14,190 nucleotides of DNA, taken from contig JAUPTR010000053.1 of NCBI GenBank assembly GCA_030917985.1, forward strand, positions 1 to 14,190. Direction: 5' to 3'. The notes under the pieces are model-generated. The model was not told the origin of the DNA, ran no database searches, and worked only from the letters and a program-made list of their open reading frames with translations. The DNA is from Pseudomonadota bacterium (GTDB taxonomy: Bacteria; Pseudomonadota; Gammaproteobacteria; Burkholderiales; SCOH01). This document shows, in pieces, positions 6,209 to 13,009 of this stretch. The translations under genes and the position numbers were made by a program. Within the stretch, counting starts at the first letter, position 1. Each line of letters begins with the position of its first letter.

Positions 6209-6861
6209 TGCACACCTCCCTCTGCAGCACCCTCTGGCGGTGCAGCAGCAGGCGCCCCCTGGCGCAGGGTTACCCACTCGATCAGGCACTGGCTTTGCAA
6301 CGGTGCCGCCACCCATTCCTGCTGCTGTTGTTCCAGTTTTTCCCGGCGGATTTCACATTGGCGCAACAAATGCAGCCCGCGCGCCTCCTGATCCAGACGC
6401 GCCAGCACTTGCAGCAACTGAGCCTCATGCGCAGTCATAAAGCTCAGCTGCATGCGACTGGCAAACACCCGCATGCCTTCCGGCACGTCTGGCACAAAAT
6501 CCAGCGGTCGCTGTGAGTCGACGCGATATTTCAACTTCATTTGTGGATACTGGTTGCTGATGTTGGTCAACACCTCCACCCACTGCAAGCGATCTTCCTC
6601 GCCGATCACCCCTTTGGCCAGCAATTGGCGATACGCAGTAGCGTAACGTTCGAAATCCTGGCGGTCCTGCAGCATCATCTCCGCTTCGGCCTGTGCCTGC
6701 TGCAGCGTCTGACGGGCCTGCTGCTGCTTGAGCTGAGCCTGATCCAGGTAAAACCATGCAGCCACAATACAGCCCAGCGCCATTGCAACCGCCACACCAA
6801 ACAACATGACCTGGCGACGAATCAGCGCAAACTCACCGTTTTGCAGTTGCCAGTTGTTCAT
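6205..6861 (-). CDS. mshJ: PilO/GspM-like inner-membrane alignment protein, MshJ-like
   Basis: This 218-residue bitopic protein has a short cytoplasmic N-terminus, a single membrane helix at about 18-40, a Gln/Ala-rich coiled coil at about 42-70, and a periplasmic alpha/beta domain to about 200. A low-complexity Ala/Pro/Gly tail follows. This is the architecture of PilO, GspM and MshJ, which form the inner-membrane alignment complex between platform and secretin. It overlaps the previous gene by ATGA and has a strong GGAGGG ribosome site. Two cysteines (in RQCEIRREKL and SQCLIEW) may form a periplasmic disulfide. The family call is based on topology and context more than on a signature motif. 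Confidence 0.8.
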   Translation of the reverse strand: MNNWQLQNGEFALIRRQVMLFGVAVAMALGCIVAAWFYLDQAQLKQQQARQTLQQAQAEAEMMLQDRQDFERYATAYRQLLAKGVIGEEDRLQWVEVLTNISNQYPQMKLKYRVDSQRPLDFVPDVPEGMRVFASRMQLSFMTAHEAQLLQVLARLDQEARGLHLLRQCEIRREKLEQQQQEWVAAPLQSQCLIEWVTLRQGAPAAAPPEGAAEGGVQ

Positions 6862-8483
6862 TGCCCCCCCTCCACCGGCAATGGGCGCACCAGCAACAGT
6901 TCGAAATCGGTGTGCTCCTGCTCACGCCCCTGTCGCAACTGTTCCAGATCAATAGTCTGGCTCGGTTTGATATCGATTGGCAATTTCAGCTGCCTGACCT
7001 GGGCGGCATTGTCGCGCGCCCATTGGCCGGCAAATTGCTGGATGGTATCCAGCGCAAAACGGTAATTATCGGTAAATGGCTGCACCGTGCCGCGCACGCG
7101 CACCAGCTCGTTACGCCTGATCGGGCCGGCATCACCGCTAGGGGCCGCTTCCGAGCCATCGCCTGCCGCAGGCACGGTATCGGCCACGCCAGCCTGCTGT
7201 TGCGTACCCTGCGCAGGGGTATCGGTCACAAATGATTCGTCGGTGCTGACGGCCCAGGCGATCTCGCTCAGGTGTAATGCCTCATAACGGCTCAGCAACT
7301 GGCTCAAATGCAGCAGTTGCTGAGTCATGGATGGCCAGCGTTGCTGCGCCAGATCGATACGGTTGACGGCCTGCCTCATCACCGCCGGCGAGGGAAGATC
7401 GCTCACCGGCAAGACATTCTGCTGTTTCTGGCGTTCGGCACGCTGCGCCTGGCTGAGCAGTATCTGTGTGGCGGAAGCCGTTTCCTGGCTTTGCTGCAGC
7501 AACCATGCAGCCGTCACCCCCCCCAGCAAAACAACCAGCACCGAGGCAAAAACCAGCCCCCTGCCCAGTTGCCAGAGCCAGAAATGGCGACGCCGTGCAG
7601 GCGGCGCGTAGTGGTTACGCCGACCACGTTTTGCCAGTAGCTGCAACAGCAATTCTGCAACGCTGATCGACCCCGGGTAATGCAAGCGCAAGGCGGCAGC
7701 CACATCCTCAAGCGCCATAAAGTGAAAATCAATGCCCTCGCTGCGGACACACGCCTCCTGCAAGCGCTCACGGTTGTCCGCATGGCACAAGACCAGCGTG
7801 CTCAATACGTCATCCCGCCCCAGCAAGCGCAAGCTGGCCAGATATTGTCGGGTGCGCCGGCTTTCAGCGATGATTTTCGGGCCGAGCTCTGCTTCATCCA
7901 CATCCTGCAAGGCAGTCAGGCGGCTGAATTTGAGCTCGCCATTCTTGTAGTAACTCTGTCGAATTCCGCTGCCGGCCTCTTCGGTCACCAGCAACACGTG
8001 TTCGGCGTCGGGATTGAAGCGTTTGACCACGCTCACGCACAACAAAGCCATCGAGCACACGGCCGCCAGCGGCACCTGACGTCGCTGCAGGCAATTCAGC
8101 CAGCCGTCCACCAGCTCGTCATTGAGCAGGCCGGAAAGTAGCACGCGATCATCACGGCGGCCATCCGGCTCACGCCCCTGCAGCCAGGCATTGCTGTAGT
8201 GGCTGCCGCGAAAATGCTGCTGCCGCTTGCGCGCCAGCAGGGCCTTGCGATCCCTGCCATACACATGGGGAATGGTTTCGGTATGGAAATCCTCCTCCAC
8301 CACATCCAGCAGCACGTAATGAGGAATCCGCGCAAACCCGGCAATCAGTAAATCAAAAGCCGCACGCCCCTCGGGCGTAGGCTGAAAGCGGCCAAGCAGG
8401 GAGAGGGTACGACGACGCCAGCCATAGGCAGCCAGGCTGTCGTTACTGATGAACAGAAGGATTTTTGCCGGTTGCGCCGCCAT
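6858..8483 (-). CDS. mshI: PilM/PilN (GspL)-like bitopic pilus-assembly protein, MshI-like
   Basis: This is a 541-residue protein. Residues 1-290 form a soluble cytoplasmic part of the actin-like PilM/GspL type, with beta-strand-like elements at 7-12, 57-61 and 162-167. A single membrane helix follows at about 304-330, preceded by a very basic patch (KRGRRN, then ARRRH). The periplasmic part (331-541) has a coiled coil at about 333-355, a Gln/Ala/Gly-rich linker at about 430-455, and a ferredoxin-like PilN/GspL-type segment around NELVRVRGTVQPFTDNYRF. Such proteins tie the motor ATPase to the periplasmic alignment complex. The gene overlaps its neighbours (TAATG with mshG, ATGA with mshJ). 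It joins in one chain what type IVa pilus systems split into PilM and PilN. Confidence 0.8.
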   Translation of the reverse strand: MAAQPAKILLFISNDSLAAYGWRRRTLSLLGRFQPTPEGRAAFDLLIAGFARIPHYVLLDVVEEDFHTETIPHVYGRDRKALLARKRQQHFRGSHYSNAWLQGREPDGRRDDRVLLSGLLNDELVDGWLNCLQRRQVPLAAVCSMALLCVSVVKRFNPDAEHVLLVTEEAGSGIRQSYYKNGELKFSRLTALQDVDEAELGPKIIAESRRTRQYLASLRLLGRDDVLSTLVLCHADNRERLQEACVRSEGIDFHFMALEDVAAALRLHYPGSISVAELLLQLLAKRGRRNHYAPPARRRHFWLWQLGRGLVFASVLVVLLGGVTAAWLLQQSQETASATQILLSQAQRAERQKQQNVLPVSDLPSPAVMRQAVNRIDLAQQRWPSMTQQLLHLSQLLSRYEALHLSEIAWAVSTDESFVTDTPAQGTQQQAGVADTVPAAGDGSEAAPSGDAGPIRRNELVRVRGTVQPFTDNYRFALDTIQQFAGQWARDNAAQVRQLKLPIDIKPSQTIDLEQLRQGREQEHTDFELLLVRPLPVEGGQ

Positions 8484-9688
8484 TACTTGATCTTTGTCAT
8501 CAGGTCAAAAATCGGGCCAAGGATCGATACCATGATGATTGCCATCAATCCACCCAGAATCACGGTCAGAACCGGTTCGATCATCACCTGCAGCTTTTCG
8601 ATCGACTCCCTGACGTCCCGATTGTAGAAGTAGCAGATATTCTGCAACGATTGATCCAGCTGGCCGGTGCTTTCGCCCACCTTGAGCATGCGCACCACCA
8701 GTTTGGGAAACATCTCCACCGATTCAAAACCGGCAGCAATGCCGGCACCCTCACTGATCTGCTGCTGTGCGCGGGCAATGGCGCGTTCGATTTTTTTGTT
8801 GTGGACGATGCCTTCGCAGATTTTCAGCGCATCCAGCACCGAAATGCCGGCCGAAAACATCAGGCCGAAATAATTGGCAAAACGGGCCAGAATGATCTTG
8901 TGCAGAATCGGCCCGACACCGGGGATTTTCAGTTTCCAGCCATCCAGTGTCACGGCAAATTCCGGGTCAGAGCGCAAACGCATGCGAATTGCTCCCCACA
9001 CCGCCAGCGGCAGCAGCGGCAACAGATACCAGTAGCCGGTCAGAAACGAGGCAATCGCCTGCATCACCCGAACCTGAACAGGAATCGGCACCTGCAGCGC
9101 AGCAAACAGATCGACCATTTGCGGCACCAGAAAAAATATCATTCCCAGCGCCACTCCCACTACCAGCACCAGCACGAATGCCGGGTACATCACCGCCTTT
9201 TTCGCCTGCGAAGCGAGCTCATCCTGCCATTTCAGCCCTTCCATCAAATCCTTCAGCACCTCCGGCAATTTGCCCGTGGATTCGCCGGCCTTGATCAGGT
9301 TGATGAAAATCGGATCGAACACGCGCGGATGGGCGGCCAAGGCCTGTGACAACTGCGCACCACCTTCAATACTATCGATCAGGTCGGCAACAATTTCCTT
9401 GAAACGCGGATGATCGATACTGTCGCGCAGGTCTGCCAGGCCTTCCAGCAATGGCACCCCTGCCCGTGTCAGCTGCTCAAGGTGAAAACAGAAGGTAATC
9501 AGCTCGCGGCGCTTGACTGCACTGCCACCGGCAACCCGCAGATTGCGGCGTGATGCGATGTCATAGGTAATCAGATCCAGACCGATACGCGACAGGCGCA
9601 GTTCGAGATCACCGGGGTTGGCTGCCTCGATTTCGCCGCTGCTTTGCTTGCCGGCGGCATTCACCGCCTTGTACGCATACAGCGCCAT
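8483..9688 (-). CDS. mshG: Type IV pilus inner-membrane platform protein, GspF/PilC family
   Basis: This 401-residue protein is the usual length for the family. It opens with LYAYKAVNAAGKQSSGEIEA, the classic GspF/PilC N-terminus, and carries two copies of the T2SSF domain (about 65-190 and 270-395). The signatures FCFHLEQLTRAGVPLLEGL and GESTGKLPEVL mark the first copy, and the second has FGLMFSAGISVLDAL and GESTGQLDQSL. Membrane helices are evident at about 165-190, 215-235 and 370-395. It forms the platform in the inner membrane that the assembly ATPase acts on to add pilins. Its start overlaps the mshE stop as TAATG, indicating translational coupling to the motor gene. Confidence 0.95.
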   Translation of the reverse strand: MALYAYKAVNAAGKQSSGEIEAANPGDLELRLSRIGLDLITYDIASRRNLRVAGGSAVKRRELITFCFHLEQLTRAGVPLLEGLADLRDSIDHPRFKEIVADLIDSIEGGAQLSQALAAHPRVFDPIFINLIKAGESTGKLPEVLKDLMEGLKWQDELASQAKKAVMYPAFVLVLVVGVALGMIFFLVPQMVDLFAALQVPIPVQVRVMQAIASFLTGYWYLLPLLPLAVWGAIRMRLRSDPEFAVTLDGWKLKIPGVGPILHKIILARFANYFGLMFSAGISVLDALKICEGIVHNKKIERAIARAQQQISEGAGIAAGFESVEMFPKLVVRMLKVGESTGQLDQSLQNICYFYNRDVRESIEKLQVMIEPVLTVILGGLMAIIMVSILGPIFDLMTKIK

Positions 9689-11403
9689 TACATCAATGCC
9701 TGTACCCGGTCGGTGAGATCCACCACCCGACTGATTTCATCCAGCGAGGTGATGCCCTGCAGCACCCGCCGTGCGGCATCATCGGCCAGCGGCCTGAAAC
9801 CCTTTGCCAGTGCCGCCTGGCGGATTTCCCGCGTGGATGCACGACGACCGATCAGCTCGTCCAGCTCCACGTCCATTTTCAGCAACTCCTGAATGGCGAT
9901 ACGCCCCTTGTATCCCTGCAGATCACACTTTTCGCAACCCACTGCCTGATACAAAGGCGCCTGCTGTTCTTCAGGTTTGACCCCCAGCAGCCGCAACTCG
10001 AACTCATCCGGCTGGTACGCCTGCTTGCAATGTGGACAAAGCTTGCGCACCAGGCGCTGGGCAATCACGCCGATGATATTGCCGGCCATGATATCGGGCA
10101 GCACGCCGATATCGAGCAGACGCGGAATGGCACCAATCGCCGAGTTGGTGTGCAGTGTTGAATACACCTGATGGCCGGTCATCGCAGCGCGAAAGGCCAT
10201 TTCCGCCGTATCCTGATCGCGGATTTCGCCTACCAGGATGATGTCCGGGTCTTGCCGCATCATCGAACGGATACCGTTGGCGAAGTCCATTTTTGCGGCT
10301 TCGTTGACATTGGTCTGACGAATCATCGCCATCGGGTATTCCACCGGGTCTTCCAGCGTCATGATGTTGACGCCTTCGGAATTGACGTAGTTGAGAATCG
10401 AATACAGCGTGGTGGTTTTGCCCGAGCCGGTTGGCCCGGTAACGAGAATGATGCCCTCCGGGCGTGCGATCATCAGCTTCAGCAAGCTCAGCGAATCCTC
10501 CGGCAGGCCCAGATTGTCAATCGCCACCAGCGAACGCAGGCGATCGAGAATACGCAGCACAATGTTTTCGCCATAAATGGTCGGCTGCGCGGCAACCCGA
10601 AAGTCCAGCGGCCGCCCCACCAGCGTCAGCGAAATCCGGCCATCCTGCGGCGCACGGGTTTCGGCGATGTTCATGCCGCTCATCACCTTCAGGCGCACAG
10701 CCATGGCGGGCCAGTAGTTACGGTGCAAGGAACGGATCTGGCGCAATACGCCGTCGATGCGGTAACGAATGCGCAGAAAACTGTGTTCCGGCTCAAAGTG
10801 GATGTCCGACGCCCCCTTCTGCACCGCATCTGCCAGCAAGGCATCGATCAGACGCACGACTGGCTGGCTGTATTCGTTGCCCTGAGTGGACAGACTGGCG
10901 TAGTCAACCTCGCCGGTTTCAATTTCGTTGAGAATGCCGTCAATCGACAGCTCGTAGCCGTAATAATGGTCGATGGCGCGCAGGATGTCGGATTCCGACG
11001 CCAGCATCGGCTCGATGCTGACCTCGTCGCGAAACAGCATCCGCAACTGATCCAGCGCCACCAGGTTGTTGGGGTTGGCCATTGCCACCGAAAGCCGGCC
11101 ATCAGCCAGGTTCAGCCCCATCGGCAATAGCAGATGACGCTTGGCCAGGTCTTTCGGCACCATCCGGACCGCCTGCGCATCCACTACCACCTTGTTCAGG
11201 TCAACACTTTCCTGCCCGAGATTTTCCGAGAGCGCCTCGCGCAGCGTCGCCTCGGAAACAAAGCCCAGGCCAACCAGTTGCTTGCCCAGCGGCGCACCGG
11301 TTTTTTTCTGTTCCAGCAGCGCAATCCGCAACTGATCGTGAGTGATAAAACCTTTAACGACCAGCAGCTCGCCCAGCGGTAGTTTGTTTTTATTTGCAGT
11401 CAT
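9688..11403 (-). CDS. mshE: MSHA-type pilus assembly ATPase, GspE/PilB family
   Basis: This 571-residue motor drives pilus extension by ATP hydrolysis. The N-terminal MshEN domain has two 24-residue repeats (9-32 and 38-61) with a 5-residue spacer, the known c-di-GMP-binding layout, but each begins with Pro rather than Arg. The ATPase core has Walker A GPTGSGKTT (323-331), an Asp box around LEDPVEYPM, Walker B IILVGEIRD (388-396) and a His box TGHQVYSTLHTN (409-420). A zinc-binding CxxC pair of pairs (Cys456/459 and Cys490/493) marks it as an extension ATPase, not a PilT retraction motor. The start at 11403 matches the family start. It lies 10 bases after the mshN stop with no clear ribosome site, so translation probably depends on ribosomes finishing mshN. 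Confidence 0.96.
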   Translation of the reverse strand: MTANKNKLPLGELLVVKGFITHDQLRIALLEQKKTGAPLGKQLVGLGFVSEATLREALSENLGQESVDLNKVVVDAQAVRMVPKDLAKRHLLLPMGLNLADGRLSVAMANPNNLVALDQLRMLFRDEVSIEPMLASESDILRAIDHYYGYELSIDGILNEIETGEVDYASLSTQGNEYSQPVVRLIDALLADAVQKGASDIHFEPEHSFLRIRYRIDGVLRQIRSLHRNYWPAMAVRLKVMSGMNIAETRAPQDGRISLTLVGRPLDFRVAAQPTIYGENIVLRILDRLRSLVAIDNLGLPEDSLSLLKLMIARPEGIILVTGPTGSGKTTTLYSILNYVNSEGVNIMTLEDPVEYPMAMIRQTNVNEAAKMDFANGIRSMMRQDPDIILVGEIRDQDTAEMAFRAAMTGHQVYSTLHTNSAIGAIPRLLDIGVLPDIMAGNIIGVIAQRLVRKLCPHCKQAYQPDEFELRLLGVKPEEQQAPLYQAVGCEKCDLQGYKGRIAIQELLKMDVELDELIGRRASTREIRQAALAKGFRPLADDAARRVLQGITSLDEISRVVDLTDRVQALM

Positions 11404-11413
11404 GTACGCGTAA

Positions 11414-12253
11414 TCAGGGTTGGCCGAGGGCTTCGATGCGGGATTTGAGCTCGGCGGGATCAAACGCCGGTTTGCGTTGCGCCGCCAGCGACTGGGCTTT
11501 CCGGTAGTAATCCAGTGCCAGTTTTGGTTGATCCAGATGCTCCAGGCTTACCGCCAGATTAAAAGCATGATCCGGATTTTCCGGCTCCAGCGTCAAGGCG
11601 CGGAAATACTGCTGCTGGGCATCCGGCCAGCGTTTTTCAGAGGCATACAGATTGCCCAGCTGAACTGCGGTTTGAGCACTACCCGCCACAGCTTCGCCCA
11701 TATTGCGCAAAGCCGACTCGCGCTCACGCGCATCCAGCCCGCGGGCAATGCCGGCAAGCCCGGCCTTGGCCATATCGTCGAGCGGATCTTGCTGCAGTTG
11801 TTTGCGATACCAACGCTCGGCCTCTTCCGGATTACCCTGGCGCACGGCAACGGCAGCCAGCCCGAGCAATGCATCGCGATGATGGGGATAAGCCTGCAAG
11901 GCACGTGCATAGGCACTTCTGGCGGCACTGAAATCGCCCGCCAGATAAGCCTTGTAGCCGGACTGGATATTGGCATCCACCGTTTCTTCCGGTGTGTCTT
12001 GGCGAATCTCGAGTTTTTTGCCGCCCGGTGCGGGTACCGGGGCAGCAACCCTGCCCTGAGCAGACCTGGTCACAGCCGGTGGCGACACACCCGGCCTGGG
12101 TGCGGCATCAGACTTGGGAGCAACCATGGCGGTGCGGCTGGCTACATCAGCAGCCGGGGCCTGTGCAGGGCTGTTGACCGCAGCATCTGCCGGGGCTGCC
12201 GCCGTATTTGCCGTCGCATCGGCCATCGATGCCGCCAGCGGATCACTCGCCAA
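11414..12253 (-). CDS. mshN: MshN C-terminal TPR part, separated by an in-frame stop
   Basis: The open frame continues downstream of the TAA at 12299-12301 in the same frame as the N-terminal half. The first usable start codon is a TTG at 12253, with an ATG at 12226; neither has a ribosome site. Fifteen codons between the stop and the TTG (LWWQKQSP...) read as the natural juxtamembrane continuation. The part seen (279 residues from 12253) has an Ala/Pro-rich linker to about residue 75. Five or so tetratricopeptide helices follow, including SGYKAYLAGDFSAARSAYARAL, EEAERWYRKQL, QLGNLYASEKRWPDAQQQYF and HAFNLAVSLEHLDQPKLALDYYRKA, which normally provide a protein-binding scaffold in the periplasm. 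Made alone it would have no signal or anchor and would stay in the cytoplasm. It may therefore be the broken half of a pseudogene. Confidence 0.75.
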   Translation of the reverse strand: MASDPLAASMADATANTAAAPADAAVNSPAQAPAADVASRTAMVAPKSDAAPRPGVSPPAVTRSAQGRVAAPVPAPGGKKLEIRQDTPEETVDANIQSGYKAYLAGDFSAARSAYARALQAYPHHRDALLGLAAVAVRQGNPEEAERWYRKQLQQDPLDDMAKAGLAGIARGLDARERESALRNMGEAVAGSAQTAVQLGNLYASEKRWPDAQQQYFRALTLEPENPDHAFNLAVSLEHLDQPKLALDYYRKAQSLAAQRKPAFDPAELKSRIEALGQP

Positions 12254-12298
12254 AGCCGGGTCTGGCGTGTAGACAGGCGACTGCTTTTGCCACCACAG

Positions 12299-12301
12299 TT
12301 A
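12299..12301 (-). other. In-frame TAA interrupting mshN
   Basis: This is a single ochre codon (codon 237 of a 532-codon frame counted from 13009 to the TGA at 11414-11416). Both flanks stay in one frame, so no indel is needed to explain it. It falls at the periplasmic end of the membrane helix, between GASGG and LWWQ. One base change from a sense codon such as TAC or TAT would create it. Confidence 0.9.
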
Positions 12302-13009
12302 CCCGCCGCTGGCGCCCAGCAACAGCAAGCCGCCCAGCAGCAGCATGGCGCTGCGGTTGACAGGTTTGCGTGACGGCTTGTTCGCCATGACCCGCCGCGC
12401 TGCATCCGGGCCTGGTGGTGGCGTGATGCTCGGCCCGGGAGCCGCACCCGTGGCAGCGGGCTGAGCCGGAGGCGTGACATTCGCGGTAGCAGTTGCGGCC
12501 ACAGCCAGGCTCTCGGCCGGAGGCTCGACCGGGGGCGGCTTCACAGCCGCACCAAAACGCGCCGCAAGCGGGCTGCTGGATAACACGCCAGACTCGGGCG
12601 GCGTCTGTGCCTCGGGTATCGCAACTGCGTGTTGCCCTGATGCGGGCGCGGCATCTGCACCATGCTGACTGGCGGGCGAAGCGGCCGACCCAGCCTCGGC
12701 CGGGCGGGCTGCAAGCGTACTCTCTGACGGCTGCGGCACGTTGGGCGGCAACGCCTCTGCCGGTCTGGTTGACGAGGCATGAGCCGGCGTGTCTACGGGC
12801 TCCAGCGCCAGCCCAGCGGCAAATGCCGATTCGCCGGCCACGGCCACACTGGCTTCGGCGGCGTCATTCTGCCCGGCAACGGGCTCTGGCGCTGCAGCTT
12901 CGCCCTCCTCCTGCAAAGCCAGTGGCGGATAAACTTCACCGGCAGCAGCTGCAGCCTGCTGCCGCTTGGCCAACTCGGCACGTTTCAGCGCATCCAGCAG
13001 CAGGCTCAT
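12299..13009 (-). CDS. mshN: MshN N-terminal part: cytoplasmic leader, Pro/Ala-rich region and membrane helix
   Basis: The 236 residues begin MSLLLDALKRAELAKRQQ, the typical amphipathic N-terminal helix of MshN/GspB-like bitopic proteins. A long Ala/Pro/Glu-rich low-complexity region (about 20-205) follows, then the basic patch NKPSRKPVNR and a hydrophobic helix AMLLLGGLLLLGASGG (221-236), where a TAA ends the frame. In intact relatives the chain would cross the membrane and continue into TPR repeats, which here are the next open frame. The start overlaps the mshL stop as ATGA. If made, this fragment would be a membrane anchor with no periplasmic domain. The low-complexity region gives little sequence constraint, so the call rests on the N-terminus, topology and order in the operon. 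Confidence 0.75.
   Translation of the reverse strand: MSLLLDALKRAELAKRQQAAAAAGEVYPPLALQEEGEAAAPEPVAGQNDAAEASVAVAGESAFAAGLALEPVDTPAHASSTRPAEALPPNVPQPSESTLAARPAEAGSAASPASQHGADAAPASGQHAVAIPEAQTPPESGVLSSSPLAARFGAAVKPPPVEPPAESLAVAATATANVTPPAQPAATGAAPGPSITPPPGPDAARRVMANKPSRKPVNRSAMLLLGGLLLLGASGG

Noticed and set aside
8465..9349. Plus-strand open frame opposite mshG (and a similar one at 10171-11130 opposite mshE)
   Set aside because: Both are His/Gln/Arg-rich reverse readings of strongly conserved genes with no start signals.
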